This document shows positions 35,758-45,432 of a stretch of DNA of 64,000 nt, one piece after another (positions within the stretch are counted from its first letter, which is position 1; each line of letters begins with the position of its first letter). A program made the position numbers and the translations under genes. A model generated the notes under the pieces. The model worked only from the letters and a program-made list of their open reading frames with translations. It made no database searches and was not told the DNA's origin. This DNA comes from Priestia megaterium (GTDB lineage: Bacteria; Bacillota; Bacilli; Bacillales; Bacillaceae_H): contig NZ_CP023317.1 of assembly GCF_009497655.1 (NCBI RefSeq), positions 3,873,501 to 3,937,500 of the forward strand, in the 5' to 3' direction.

Positions 35758-36990
35758 TTATCTCTTTTGCGGTGCTTTTGACAAGTCAAAGGCACCATGA
35801 AGAGCATTAACGGCTTTCTTTAAATCCTCTTCTTTTACAAGCACCCAAATCGTCGTATGGCTGTCAGCAGATTGTAAAATCTGAATACCTTCGCTAGAAA
35901 GAGCTGTAACAATTTTAGATGTAACACCAGGCACCCCTGCAATTCCTGCTCCAACCGTTGATACTTTGGCACAGTTGCGAATAACAGCCGGCTCATACCC
36001 TAGCGCATGAAGCACATCAATTGCTTTGTCAGTTGCTTCATCTGTTACCGTATATACAACACCCTTCGGTGAAATATTGATAAAATCTACGCTGATTTTT
36101 TCTTGTGCCATTGCTTTGAATACTTCTGCTTGCGTATCATAATGGCCTTCTTTACTAAAAACTTTAATTTGAGTCACGTTGGATACGTGGGCGATGCCTG
36201 TTACAAGGCGTTCTTGCACATCGCTTCCACGCTGCTGTGCTTCACCTTGAGATGTAACGAGCGTACCTTCTGAATCAGCATACGTGGAACGGACGCGCAT
36301 CGGTACTTTTGCTTGCATGGCAATCTCTACAGCACGTGGGTGAACTACTTTTGCACCTTGATAAGCCATGTTGCATATTTCGTTATATGTGACAACGGAT
36401 AGCGGTCTTGCATCTTCTACAATACGCGGGTCCGCTGTCATCACACCTTCTACATCCGTGAAAATGTCAATGTAATCAGCCATAAGGGCTGCACCTAACG
36501 CTGAAGCAGATGTATCGCTACCTCCGCGTCCAAGCGTTGTTGTATCACCTTCAGCAGTTGCCCCTTGAAAGCCTGTTACGACAACGACATCATATTCTTC
36601 TAATTCTTTTAACAAACGGTCGCATTTCATTTCTAGTATCTTGGCATTGGTGAAATCATCATTCGTCACAAACCCTGCCTGTGCACCGTTTAATGCTGTA
36701 GCTTTAATCCCATTTTCGTTTAATAAATTTGTAAACACAACCGATGAAATTAATTCTCCGCATGCCATAAGCATATCAAGCTCACGTTTGTTAAGAGACG
36801 CTTTATTTCCATCAACAAGTGAAAGCAATGTATCCGTTGCATACGGTTCACCTTTTCGTCCCATTGCCGATACAACAACGACTACTTTGTAACCCTCACT
36901 TAATGCATTATTTAAATGATAGATTGCTCTTGCTCTTCCTTCTTCGTTACGAACGGAAGTTCCTCCAAATTTTTGGACGATTATTTTCAT
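35758..36990 (-). CDS. dapG: Aspartokinase I (diaminopimelate-sensitive), DapG
   Basis: Phosphorylates aspartate, the entry to the aspartate-family pathway. The 410-aa protein has the kinase motif VQKFGGTSV at the N-terminus, TTLGRGGSDTSA at about residues 150-161, and two C-terminal ACT domains from about residue 265. In B. subtilis this isozyme is inhibited by meso-diaminopimelate. GAGGTG precedes the ATG. It lies between asd and dapA. Confidence 0.96.
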   Translation of the reverse strand: MKIIVQKFGGTSVRNEEGRARAIYHLNNALSEGYKVVVVVSAMGRKGEPYATDTLLSLVDGNKASLNKRELDMLMACGELISSVVFTNLLNENGIKATALNGAQAGFVTNDDFTNAKILEMKCDRLLKELEEYDVVVVTGFQGATAEGDTTTLGRGGSDTSASALGAALMADYIDIFTDVEGVMTADPRIVEDARPLSVVTYNEICNMAYQGAKVVHPRAVEIAMQAKVPMRVRSTYADSEGTLVTSQGEAQQRGSDVQERLVTGIAHVSNVTQIKVFSKEGHYDTQAEVFKAMAQEKISVDFINISPKGVVYTVTDEATDKAIDVLHALGYEPAVIRNCAKVSTVGAGIAGVPGVTSKIVTALSSEGIQILQSADSHTTIWVLVKEEDLKKAVNALHGAFDLSKAPQKR

Positions 36991-37029
36991 ACTTACACCT
37001 CATCATGTTCCGAGACACTCTGGTTGCGC

Positions 37030-38073
37030 TTATTTTACTAAGCTAAGCTTAATAAGTGATTCTGCAATTTGTACAGAATTCCAAGCTGCACCTTTTAACA
37101 AGTTATCAGAAACGATCCACATATGGAAACCGTTATCGCGATCTAAATCTTTACGAATACGGCCGACAAACACATCTCGTTTACCTACACAGTCTGCTGG
37201 CATTGGATATACTTGATTTTCTGGATCATCTTGCAATACGATACCAGGTGCATCAGCCAATAAATTTTTCACATCAGCTACCGTTACACCGTCTTTTTCA
37301 ATTTCAATGTAAACTGACTCTGAATGACCTGTTACAACCGGTAGACGAACACAAGTAGCAGCTACTGGCAATTCAGGCATGCTCATAATTTTTTTCGTTT
37401 CATTAATCATTTTCATTTCTTCAAATGTAAAACCGTTATCTTGAAATTTATCAATTTGCGGAATGGCATTAAAAGCAATTTGATAATGTTTTTTATCTCC
37501 ACCAACCGGTAAAATTTCCGGTGTAAACTCTTTTTCTTCTAAAATAGCTTTAGCTTGTTCTTTTAATTCATTAATTGCAGCAGCACCTGCTCCAGAAACG
37601 GCTTGATACGTTGATACTAGCACTTTAGATAAGCCGTATGTTTCGCGTAATGGCTGTAATGCTGCTACCATTTGAATTGTAGAGCAGTTTGGATTAGCAA
37701 TGATTCCGTTATGTGCGTGTAATGCATCTTCATTCACTTCCGGCACAACTAACGGGACATTTTCATCCATTCGATAAGCGCTTGTGTTGTCTACAACGAT
37801 TGCTCCGCGTTTTACTGCCTCTGGTGCAAGTGCTTTTGAAATGCTGCCGCCTGCACTGAATAAAGCAATGTCCACGCCTTCAAAGCTATCAGGAGTTGCT
37901 TCTTGCACAACAACTTCTTCTCCGTTAAACAACACTTTTTTACCAGCTGAACGAGCTGAAGATAATAACGTTAATTTACCAACTGGAAAATTACGCTCCT
38001 GTAGGGTTTTAATCATTTGTTGTCCTACTGCACCTGTTGCTCCTACTACTGCTACATGTAATTCTCTTGTCAT
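37030..38073 (-). CDS. asd: Aspartate-semialdehyde dehydrogenase
   Basis: Reduces aspartyl phosphate to aspartate semialdehyde with NADPH. The NADP motif [10 protein letters not shown] is at the N-terminus and the catalytic Cys lies in NPNCSTIQ near residue 130. I chose the ATG at 38073 (347 aa), preceded by GGAGG about 10 nt upstream; the longer frame to 38100 has no ribosome site. It is first in the asd-dapG-dapA unit. In B. subtilis it is also read from the sporulation promoter of dpaAB. Confidence 0.96.
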   Translation of the reverse strand: MTRELHVAVVGATGAVGQQMIKTLQERNFPVGKLTLLSSARSAGKKVLFNGEEVVVQEATPDSFEGVDIALFSAGGSISKALAPEAVKRGAIVVDNTSAYRMDENVPLVVPEVNEDALHAHNGIIANPNCSTIQMVAALQPLRETYGLSKVLVSTYQAVSGAGAAAINELKEQAKAILEEKEFTPEILPVGGDKKHYQIAFNAIPQIDKFQDNGFTFEEMKMINETKKIMSMPELPVAATCVRLPVVTGHSESVYIEIEKDGVTVADVKNLLADAPGIVLQDDPENQVYPMPADCVGKRDVFVGRIRKDLDRDNGFHMWIVSDNLLKGAAWNSVQIAESLIKLSLVK

Positions 38074-38160
38074 TTTAATACCGCCTCCAACAATTTTCAA
38101 CTACTCAACATTTATCTGCATATACTGACTATTTTAACATATTATTATGCTTCATTGCGT

Positions 38161-38197
38161 CAAAGAAGAGAAGATTTTTAAAATCTTCTCTTCTTTG
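38161..38197. repeat. Perfect 18-bp inverted repeat between dpaB and asd
   Basis: CAAAGAAGAGAAGATTTT (38161-38178) is exactly complementary to 38180-38197 around a single central base. No T tract follows on either strand beyond the stem, so it is not a standard terminator, though the folded RNA would be very stable. It may attenuate read-through from dpaB or bind a dimeric protein. Confidence 0.7.
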
Positions 38198-38264
38198 AGA
38201 TTGAGAGTTCTCTTACAGCCGCAGTATTGAACAGATTCATACAACAGCAAGAGGCATATATGTC

Positions 38265-38870
38265 CTATGACTCTTGACCGTCGCGGAACCTTTCGACAAT
38301 AACAGGCTGAATCTGTTTATCTTCAAGCGCTGCGTACACCGTGTCTGATAACATCGTCATACGCGCTACCATTGAATTTGGTTTAAGCACCGGGTCATCT
38401 TGACCAAATGGAATAAAATAAATATTTTTAGTCGCCATTAGCCTCATTAAGTTTACACCATTTAGCCCTAGTGCGTCATTAGTCGAAATTCCCAGTACCA
38501 CTGGCTTATTATTACGAAGCGTTGCTTTAGCTGCCATGAGTACCGGAGATTCAGTCATTGCATTCGCAAACTTACTCATCGTATTCCCAGTGATTGGGGC
38601 AACTACCATACAATCAAGCGGAATCTTTGGTCCTAGAGGCTCTGCTTTTACAATTGTATTGATGACGGCGTGACCTGTTAATTCCTCAATTTTCTTCACC
38701 CAGTCTTCTCCATCTCCAAAACGAGTATTTGTGGATTGTACAGTGTAAGAAACAACCGGTAACACTTCTGCTCCCAAATTAACAAGCTTTTCAATTTCTG
38801 GCATAACCGCATCATACGTACAGTGAGATCCGGTCAAGCCGAATCCTATTCTTTTACCTTTTAATGACAT
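38265..38870 (-). CDS. dpaB: Dipicolinate synthase subunit B
   Basis: Flavoprotein-type subunit (spoVFB) of the mother-cell dipicolinate synthase. The 201-aa protein has the flavoprotein fold start (KRIGFGLTGSHCTYD) and VVAPITGNTMSKFANAM typical of the family. It overlaps the dpaA stop by 1 nt (TAATG) with AGAGGAG upstream. With DpaA it oxidises dihydrodipicolinate to dipicolinic acid, which is stored with calcium in the spore core. Confidence 0.96.
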   Translation of the reverse strand: MSLKGKRIGFGLTGSHCTYDAVMPEIEKLVNLGAEVLPVVSYTVQSTNTRFGDGEDWVKKIEELTGHAVINTIVKAEPLGPKIPLDCMVVAPITGNTMSKFANAMTESPVLMAAKATLRNNKPVVLGISTNDALGLNGVNLMRLMATKNIYFIPFGQDDPVLKPNSMVARMTMLSDTVYAALEDKQIQPVIVERFRDGQES

Positions 38871-39769
38871 TATTTTTTCTCCTCTCTCGCATCCGCAGCG
38901 TCTTTTAATAAATTCACTAATACATTAGCGACAATCTGACCTGCTGTTTTTGGAGCCACAATCCCTGGAAGACCAGGTGCTAAAATAGCTTTAATTCCTC
39001 GTTTTTCTGCATAGCGGAAATCGGTTCCTCCAGGCTTTGAAGCTAAATCAATAATGAGCGCGTGGGTCGGGACATTAGATAATGTCTTAGCCGTTAAGAT
39101 GGGGTATGGAATGGTGTTAATACATATATCACTATCAGCAATTTCTTTATCGAGTTCAGAAAGATAGAAAGGCTGCAAACCCATTTCAGCAATACGTGCT
39201 AAATGTTCAGATTTTCTAGCTCCTACTTTTACATTGGCACCAAGTGCAGCAAAGGACCTCGCCACGCTCATTCCTACTCTTCCTAAACCTAGGACAGAAA
39301 TATTTGAACCGTGAATGGTAAAATCCGTATGTTGAATAACAAGCATGATGGTACCTTCAACAGTAGGAATAGAGTTATAAATTGCTACATCATCACGCTC
39401 AAATAGCTGAACGAGTTTACGGTTTGTCGTTTTGACTAATTCGTTTAAATACCCATTGCTAATACCAGAATAAATAATGCAGTGCTCAGGCGTTTTTTGA
39501 AGTATTTCTTCAGTCAATACTACTTTTTCATTTGAAAAAATAGTATCTACTTGCCCTTCGTGATTTGTTCCAGGCACTGGAAGGATGATGGCGTCAACAT
39601 CTGAAAAATCCAGCTCCTCTATCTGATATTTCGTCGCACCTGTAAAACCATGATCTAGCTGATCAAAACCAATAAGAGAGGTTTTTGCATCTAATTGAAT
39701 TAATTTTCGAATGACTTCAAGCTGCCTAGCATCACCGCCAATTACAGCTATGTGCAAATCCGTTAACAT
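38870..39769 (-). CDS. dpaA: Dipicolinate synthase subunit A
   Basis: Rossmann-fold subunit (spoVFA) of dipicolinate synthase, 299 aa. The N-terminal DpaA domain (LHIAVIGGDARQLEV) is followed by a second dinucleotide site (ISVLGLGRVGMSVARSFAALG shows GxGxxG near residue 156). AAGGTG lies about 10 nt before the ATG. The pair is a sigma-K gene set in B. subtilis; I could not place a convincing sigma-K promoter here. The supply genes asd, dapG and dapA follow downstream. Confidence 0.96.
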   Translation of the reverse strand: MLTDLHIAVIGGDARQLEVIRKLIQLDAKTSLIGFDQLDHGFTGATKYQIEELDFSDVDAIILPVPGTNHEGQVDTIFSNEKVVLTEEILQKTPEHCIIYSGISNGYLNELVKTTNRKLVQLFERDDVAIYNSIPTVEGTIMLVIQHTDFTIHGSNISVLGLGRVGMSVARSFAALGANVKVGARKSEHLARIAEMGLQPFYLSELDKEIADSDICINTIPYPILTAKTLSNVPTHALIIDLASKPGGTDFRYAEKRGIKAILAPGLPGIVAPKTAGQIVANVLVNLLKDAADAREEKK

Positions 39770-39927
39770 GTTTCATTTTCACCTTCTTTAACATTAAATA
39801 GATGTATCCTTCGCTTAAACCATCGAGATGTAAAGTGCTATCATTACGCCCTAGAATGCCTATTGCTTTTCTTCAACATACTATGTAAACACACAGGAAT
39901 CGGTGAATCTTTATCCCTGAAAATAAA

Positions 39928-39958
39928 AGAAACGAGATGCAGGAAGCATCTCGTTTGT
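39928..39958 (-). terminator. Intrinsic terminator after ymxH
   Basis: An 11-bp stem (AAACGAGATGC at 39930-39940 with GCATCTCGTTT at 39946-39956) ends at the ymxH stop and is followed by TCTTTTATTTT on the minus strand. Confidence 0.82.
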
Positions 39959-40224
39959 TATTTTGTTGACTCATTATTTATGTCTTCTAGCTGATGAACA
40001 TTTACAATCACCATATCCGTACCAATTTTTTCGATATTCCCCCACGGCACTCGCACTTCATCTCCTTGTTTTCGAAATCCAAACCACTTCACAGATGGAA
40101 TAATAAGCGCATTAATTTGTCCCGTATGTTCATTAATTTCAAGATCTGTTTGCCCTAAAATACCCAAACGCTCTGCTCGCTTAACATCTACAATTTCTTT
40201 TCCACTCAGCTCACTTAATCTCAT
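39958..40224 (-). CDS. ymxH: YlmC/YmxH family PRC-barrel protein
   Basis: An 88-aa protein of the sporulation-associated YlmC/YmxH family with a PRC-barrel fold (MRLSELSGKEIVDV at the start). I chose the ATG at 40224, preceded by AAAGGAGGG; a longer frame to 40275 runs into the mlpA terminator and lacks a ribosome site. It lies between mlpA and dpaA, as in B. subtilis. No molecular function is established that I know of. Confidence 0.9.
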   Translation of the reverse strand: MRLSELSGKEIVDVKRAERLGILGQTDLEINEHTGQINALIIPSVKWFGFRKQGDEVRVPWGNIEKIGTDMVIVNVHQLEDINNESTK

Positions 40225-40275
40225 GAAATCCCTCCTTTCATCTAATTTATTGAACAACCATACAAAAAATGACAT

Positions 40276-40316
40276 AAAAATAAGGCTGGCTCAATTATTT
40301 TAGCCAACCTTACTTT
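40276..40316 (-). terminator. Intrinsic terminator after mlpA
   Basis: A 10-bp stem with one G-U pair (AAGGCTGGCT at 40282-40291 with AGCCAACCTT at 40302-40311) is followed on the minus strand by ATTTTTATG. Confidence 0.75.
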
Positions 40317-40322
40317 TATGGT

Positions 40323-41567
40323 TTAATTTCCTTTAAAACCCTTAGGTAAATCTCCACTCGGGCTTATTAATGAAAGCGCAAATTCGTCTTTGAAAATATC
40401 TCGTGCAAGACCATTTACACTATCTTTAGTCACGGCATTAACAAGGTCTAAAATCTCATCTAATGAACGGTGATAGCCCAGCATTAACTCATTTTTTCCG
40501 TTTCTGCTCATACGGCTATTTGTACTTTCAAGACTCAGCATTAAGTTTCCTTTCAGCTGCTCTTTGCTGTTAGCAAGTTCTTTATCCGTAATACCTTTGT
40601 CTTTCAAATCATAAAGCGTTTCTTGAACCGTATCATATAATACGTCGAGCTGATGGCTTCCAGTTCCCCCATAAATCGTTACAAGACCGCTGTCTCGATA
40701 AGAAGAATGATAAGAGAAAACAGAGTAAGCCAAGCCGCGCTGTTCACGGACTTCTTGGAACAAACGACTGCTCATGCTTCCGCCAAGCACGTTGTTTAAT
40801 ACAATTAAGCTATATACATCTTCTCCGCCGATTGGCAAACCTTTAAAGCCAAGGCAAAGATGAGCTTGTTCTGTCTCTTTTTTGCGCGCAATATGATTTG
40901 TATGGAACTCAGGCTGAACATATTGATGAGCGGAATGACTTGACGTATATGTACCAAAATAGTTTTCCACCTGTTGTATAAAACTCTCATCAATGTTTCC
41001 AGCTACTGAAATAACGATGTTTTCAGGAATATACATTTGCTCCATATATTGACGAAGCGAATCACCGTTAAATGTTTTTAACGTATCTTCCGTTCCTAAA
41101 ATTGGATACCCTAATGGATGATTACCATATACGGCTTTTCCTAATAGATCGTGTACAATATCGTCAGGTGTATCTTCATACATTTTAATTTCTTCATATA
41201 CAACATTTTTTTCACGAGCTAATTCCTCTTCATCAAATGAAGAATTAAAGAACATATCCGCCAGCACATCTAGCGCTTGATCTGCGTGTTCGTCTAATAC
41301 TTTTGCATAGTAGCACGTGTATTCTTTAGAAGTGAATGCATTTACTTGTCCCCCAATGCGGTCGAAGCTTTCTGCAATTTCACGAGCAGATCTTGTTTTT
41401 GTTCCTTTAAAAAACATATGTTCAAGAAAATGTGATACACCATTAATTTCAGGGTGTTCACTTCGAGAACCCGTTCCGATCCATACCCCAATGGCCACAG
41501 ATCGAACAGTTGGGATATTTTCCAATACAATTCTTACACCATTTTTGCACGTATATCGTTTTATCAA
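40323..41567 (-). CDS. mlpA: M16-family zinc protease MlpA (YmxG)
   Basis: Processing-peptidase-like M16 protease, 414 aa. The zinc motif HFLEH (GVSHFLEHMFFKGT, about residues 46-59) is intact. In B. subtilis MlpA negatively affects extracellular protease (aprE) expression. Its closest relatives in sequence are mitochondrial-processing-peptidase-type enzymes. The start is a TTG with GGGAGG 8 nt upstream. It follows ylxY by 28 nt and is likely cotranscribed with it. Confidence 0.95.
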   Translation of the reverse strand: MIKRYTCKNGVRIVLENIPTVRSVAIGVWIGTGSRSEHPEINGVSHFLEHMFFKGTKTRSAREIAESFDRIGGQVNAFTSKEYTCYYAKVLDEHADQALDVLADMFFNSSFDEEELAREKNVVYEEIKMYEDTPDDIVHDLLGKAVYGNHPLGYPILGTEDTLKTFNGDSLRQYMEQMYIPENIVISVAGNIDESFIQQVENYFGTYTSSHSAHQYVQPEFHTNHIARKKETEQAHLCLGFKGLPIGGEDVYSLIVLNNVLGGSMSSRLFQEVREQRGLAYSVFSYHSSYRDSGLVTIYGGTGSHQLDVLYDTVQETLYDLKDKGITDKELANSKEQLKGNLMLSLESTNSRMSRNGKNELMLGYHRSLDEILDLVNAVTKDSVNGLARDIFKDEFALSLISPSGDLPKGFKGN

Positions 41568-41595
41568 GCTAGTGCCTCCCTTTTGCTTATCTCAC

Positions 41596-42576
41596 TTACT
41601 TCTTAGTAGAAGAAGGTATTTTCATCATTCTTTCTTCATCTAGCATTGTTGACACATCGCTAACTTTCAGGCCTTTGCGTTCAATATCGGTTAACAATTG
41701 GTCAAGCGATTCAGCCGTTGATTCAGTTGGGTGCATCAGTACAATAGCCCCTGGATGAATCTTTTTCATTACTCGATTAATTAACACTTCTGAACTTGGC
41801 TTTTGCCAATCGATTGTATCAACTGTCCACATGATTGTACTCATTTTTAACTGAGAAGCAAGCGTTACTACTTCGGGGCGAAAACTGCCGCTCGGCGGAG
41901 CAAACCATTTTACTTTTTGTCCCGTAGTAGATGTAATAATATCATTCGTTTTTTTAAGCTGCTGATTGATTTGACTAGCCGATAAAGTGGCCATATCAGG
42001 ATGAGAATAAGAGTGGTTTCCCACTTCATGCCCTGCGTCTACAATCATTTTTGCCATATCTGGATTATTTTTAACCCATTTTCCTTCTAAAAAGAAGGTT
42101 GCTTTAGCATGGTGCTTTTTCAGCACTTCTAACATTTTAGGCAAATACTCGTTCCCCCATGCTACGTTCACTGTAAACGATACCATAGGCTTTTCATCGT
42201 GTCCACGGTAGATAGGTTCCTGTGGTAAATCCTTCAAGTGAACCTTTGGTCTAACCTGTTTGTACACTAATTTTTTTTCATCAAATTTACCCGCAGGTTT
42301 CATATTTTTATAAGAAGCAGCAAGATCAACTTTTATGCCGTTATAGCCAGGAACCCGTTTCCAAACGGGATCGATTCGTGCATTCGCTGCTGGCTTTTCA
42401 TAATCTTTTGCTTTTTCTTCAATCTTTTGATATAACGCATCATGCTGAGCTGATACAAGTTGTACATCGGATTTAAGTGCTTCTATATATGCTTCAGCAA
42501 AAGGATTATAAATAGATTTATATGTAATTGCCAGTAAAAATAGAAATGCTGTAAATTGCACAATGGTTCTCTTCAC
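41596..42576 (-). CDS. ylxY: YlxY polysaccharide deacetylase-like sporulation protein
   Basis: A 326-aa NodB-fold protein with an N-terminal hydrophobic segment (residues about 5-20) that should export or anchor it. The NodB domain starts near residue 131. Motif 1, usually TFDD/TFDA, reads FTVNVAWG, so the first catalytic Asp is Asn137; the His motif HSYSHP and a C-terminal LMHP are present. Catalysis may therefore be lost or altered. The start is GTG with AAGGA upstream. It lies between pnp and mlpA, as in B. subtilis. The substrate is unknown. Confidence 0.9.
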   Translation of the reverse strand: MKRTIVQFTAFLFLLAITYKSIYNPFAEAYIEALKSDVQLVSAQHDALYQKIEEKAKDYEKPAANARIDPVWKRVPGYNGIKVDLAASYKNMKPAGKFDEKKLVYKQVRPKVHLKDLPQEPIYRGHDEKPMVSFTVNVAWGNEYLPKMLEVLKKHHAKATFFLEGKWVKNNPDMAKMIVDAGHEVGNHSYSHPDMATLSASQINQQLKKTNDIITSTTGQKVKWFAPPSGSFRPEVVTLASQLKMSTIMWTVDTIDWQKPSSEVLINRVMKKIHPGAIVLMHPTESTAESLDQLLTDIERKGLKVSDVSTMLDEERMMKIPSSTKK

Positions 42577-42645
42577 TTATCCTTCCCCCTTTACCATTTA
42601 AAATATGTATAAAGAGGACAAGGTAGAACAAACATCTACAAACGA

Positions 42646-42690
42646 TAAAATCGCCCTACACATGGATTTTCTTCATGTATGGACGATTTC
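42646..42690 (-). terminator. Intrinsic terminator after pnp
   Basis: A long imperfect stem pairs AAATCG with CGATTT and TACATG with CATGT(G)TA, then runs into TTTTATCG on the minus strand. Confidence 0.75.
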
Positions 42691-42718
42691 ACAATATCTA
42701 TATAGTAGTAAAAGAAGA

Positions 42719-44845
42719 TTATTTTGTTTCTTTTGCTTTTTCTTCTTTTTCTTTTTGTTCTTTTAAAATTGCTTTACGAGATAAGTTAACGCGACCTTGT
42801 TTATCAATTTCCATGACTTTAACTAAAAGCTCGTCACCAATCGCTACAACGTCTTCGACTTTTCCAATACGCTCTTCTGCAAGCTCTGAAATATGAACAA
42901 GCCCATCTTTTCCGCTGAAGATTTCTACAAATGCACCGAATTTTTCAATTCGTTTTACTTTTCCTAAGTACATTTGGCCGACTTCAACTTCGCGTACAAG
43001 ATCTTCAATGATTTTCTTCGCTTTTTCATTCATCGGCTGATCAATAGAAGAAATGAAGATTGTACCATCTTGTTCGATATCAATTTTAACGCCTGTTTCT
43101 TCGATGATTTTATTGATTTGCTTGCCGCTTGGTCCAATAACATCACGAATTTTATCAGGGTTAATCGCCATTGTAAGGATCTTAGGCGCATATTGAGAAA
43201 GCTCTTGACGAGGCGTAGCAATCGTTGACATCATATGATTTAAGATTTGCATACGGCCTTTTTTCGCTTGTTGAAGGGCTTCGTCTAAAATTTCACGAGA
43301 TAACCCGTCAATTTTAATATCCATTTGAAGCGCAGTTACGCCATTTTCGGTACCTGCTACTTTAAAGTCCATGTCTCCTAGGTGATCTTCCATTCCTTGA
43401 ATGTCCGTTAGAATCGAGTAGTGTTCACCTGATTTGATCAGACCCATTGCAATCCCTGCTACAGGTGCTTTAATTGGAACCCCAGCATCCATCATTGCAA
43501 GCGTACTTGCACAAATACTTGCTTGTGAAGTAGAACCGTTTGACTCTAATACTTCAGATACAAGACGAATTGTATAAGGGAAATCTTTTTCATTTGGAAT
43601 AACCGGTTCAAGTGCACGTTCACCTAGCGCACCATGTCCAATTTCACGACGACCCGGTCCGCGCATCGGTCTAGTTTCACCAACACTAAATGAAGGGAAG
43701 TTATAGTGATGCATGAAGCGTTTAGATTCTTCTACACTTAAACCATCTAAAATTTGCACATCGCCAAGTGCACCTAATGTACAGATGCTAAGCGCTTGAG
43801 TTTGTCCACGCGTAAATAATCCAGATCCGTGTGTACGTGGAAGCAAGTTTGTTTCAGAAGAAAGTGGACGAATTTCGTCAATACTACGGCCATCAGGACG
43901 TACTTTTTCTTCTGTGATCAAGCGACGCACTTCACTTTTAACAAGCTTCGACAAAATTTCATTCACTTGATTTAGTACTTCTTCTTCTACATCTTGCTCT
44001 TCAAATTTTGCAGCTACAGCGCTTTTCACTTCTTTAATCGCATTTTCGCGCGCATGCTTTTCTTGAACTTGAACAGCACGATTCATGTCACCTTCTGCAA
44101 TTTCGCGAACTTGACGCTCAAGGTCAGCATTAACAGTATAAAGCTCAACTTCAACTTTTTCTTTGCCTACTGCTGCTACAATTTCTTCTTGGAACGCAAT
44201 TAATTTTTTAATTTGCTCGTGTCCAAACATAATTGCTTCTAACATTACTTCTTCCGGTACTTCATCAGCGCCTGCTTCAACCATGTTGATCGCGTCTTTT
44301 GTACCAGCAACCGTCAGATGAATATCGCTTTTTTCAAGCTCATCTACCGTTGGGTTTACAACAAATTCATTGTCTACACGGCCTACGATTACGCCTGCAA
44401 TAGGACCTTCAAATGGAATATCAGATACTGATAATGCTAATGAAGAACCAAACATTGCTGCGATTTCTGAAGAACAGTTTTGGTCTACGCTCATTACAAC
44501 GCTGACAACTTGAACTTCGTTTCGGAAACCATCTGCGAATAAAGGACGAATCGGACGGTCGATTAAACGGCTAGCCAAGATTGCTTTTTCACTTGGTCTG
44601 CCTTCACGCTTAATGAATCCACCTGGGATTTTACCGACTGCATATAAACGCTCTTCATAGTTTACTGTTAACGGGAAGAAATCTACATTTTTAGGCTCTT
44701 TTGAAGCCGTTGCTGTACTTAATACAACTGTGTCTCCATAGCGGATTAATGCTGCGCCATTTGCTTGTTTTGCCAACTGGCCAACTTCAACTTCTAGCTT
44801 TCGTCCAGCTAGATCTACAGAGAACACTCGTTTTTCTTGTTCCAT
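42719..44845 (-). CDS. pnp: Polyribonucleotide nucleotidyltransferase (PNPase)
   Basis: Phosphorolytic 3'-5' exoribonuclease of RNA turnover and competence. The 708-aa protein has two RNase PH domains ([11 protein letters not shown] in the first, RGQTQAL and DHLGDMDFK in the second), then KH ([12 protein letters not shown], about residue 563) and S1 ([16 protein letters not shown], about 627) domains. The Lys/Glu-rich tail is usual. AGAGGGG precedes the ATG at a somewhat long spacing. A TATAAT on the minus strand at 44904-44909 may belong to its promoter. rpsO is immediately upstream, as in most bacteria. Confidence 0.98.
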   Translation of the reverse strand: MEQEKRVFSVDLAGRKLEVEVGQLAKQANGAALIRYGDTVVLSTATASKEPKNVDFFPLTVNYEERLYAVGKIPGGFIKREGRPSEKAILASRLIDRPIRPLFADGFRNEVQVVSVVMSVDQNCSSEIAAMFGSSLALSVSDIPFEGPIAGVIVGRVDNEFVVNPTVDELEKSDIHLTVAGTKDAINMVEAGADEVPEEVMLEAIMFGHEQIKKLIAFQEEIVAAVGKEKVEVELYTVNADLERQVREIAEGDMNRAVQVQEKHARENAIKEVKSAVAAKFEEQDVEEEVLNQVNEILSKLVKSEVRRLITEEKVRPDGRSIDEIRPLSSETNLLPRTHGSGLFTRGQTQALSICTLGALGDVQILDGLSVEESKRFMHHYNFPSFSVGETRPMRGPGRREIGHGALGERALEPVIPNEKDFPYTIRLVSEVLESNGSTSQASICASTLAMMDAGVPIKAPVAGIAMGLIKSGEHYSILTDIQGMEDHLGDMDFKVAGTENGVTALQMDIKIDGLSREILDEALQQAKKGRMQILNHMMSTIATPRQELSQYAPKILTMAINPDKIRDVIGPSGKQINKIIEETGVKIDIEQDGTIFISSIDQPMNEKAKKIIEDLVREVEVGQMYLGKVKRIEKFGAFVEIFSGKDGLVHISELAEERIGKVEDVVAIGDELLVKVMEIDKQGRVNLSRKAILKEQKEKEEKAKETK

Positions 44846-44981
44846 ATCGACGAGTACCCCTCTCTACATATAAAATATGTATGTAATCAAATGTGATAGT
44901 TTTATTATAAACGAAATATCCAAAAACAATAGCTTTTTTCACATTATGTAGCATCTTTAATGTTTCTTAAATGTACATACT

Positions 44982-45009
44982 AAAAAAGCGGGAATGCTCC
45001 CGCTTTCTT
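44982..45009 (-). terminator. Intrinsic terminator after rpsO
   Basis: A 9-bp stem (AAAGCGGGA with TCCCGCTTT, loop ATGC) with a T run on the minus strand lies between rpsO and pnp. Confidence 0.85.
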
Positions 45010-45013
45010 CTTA

Positions 45014-45283
45014 TTATCGACGTAAACCAAGTTTGTTGATTAACTCACGATAACGAGTAACGTCTTTGTTACGTAGGTAGTTAAGTAAGTTACGACGTCG
45101 ACCTACCATTTTTAAAAGACCACGACGTGAATGGTGATCCTTTTTATGAGTACGTAAGTGACCGTTTAGATTGTTAATTTGCTCTGTTAGGACAGCGATT
45201 TGAACTTCTGGAGAACCAGTGTCGTTCGCATGAGTTTTGTACTCACTAATGATTTCATTTTTACGCTCTTGTGTGATAGCCAT
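45014..45283 (-). CDS. rpsO: 30S ribosomal protein S15
   Basis: Primary 16S rRNA-binding protein of the small-subunit platform, 89 aa, full length. Signature [23 protein letters not shown] is present (shown by HHSRRG and RRRNLL). I chose the ATG at 45283 with AAGGAGGTG upstream; the frame opens 3 codons earlier. The leader of about 85 nt has paired segments and may mediate S15 autocontrol, as known in Geobacillus, but I cannot confirm the fold by eye. Confidence 0.98.
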   Translation of the reverse strand: MAITQERKNEIISEYKTHANDTGSPEVQIAVLTEQINNLNGHLRTHKKDHHSRRGLLKMVGRRRNLLNYLRNKDVTRYRELINKLGLRR

Positions 45284-45375
45284 CCTATTCACCTCCTTAT
45301 TATTAAACCCCAGTTACCGAGCAAAACGTTGGTGAATCGTAATGCCAAGCAATGGTTGTTTTACATACAAGTGTT

Positions 45376-45404
45376 ATGTTACTACTTATTAGAACAAAAA
45401 GCAA
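45376..45404 (-). promoter_or_regulatory. Probable promoter of rpsO
   Basis: Minus-strand TTGCTT (45399-45404), 17-nt spacer, TAACAT (45376-45381). The resulting leader contains TTGG...CCAA pairing and the sequence GCTCGGTAACTGGGG, candidates for an S15-binding structure. Confidence 0.5.
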
Positions 45405-45432
45405 GTCGTAGCAGCTATTTATATATATTTTT

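Noticed and set aside
38161-38197. Calling the dpaB-asd palindrome a terminator
   Set aside because: No T tract follows the stem on either strand, so I listed it as a repeat.
39770-39927. Sigma-K promoter of dpaA
   Set aside because: Expected from B. subtilis, but I found no CATANNNTA element with a proper -35 in this interval.
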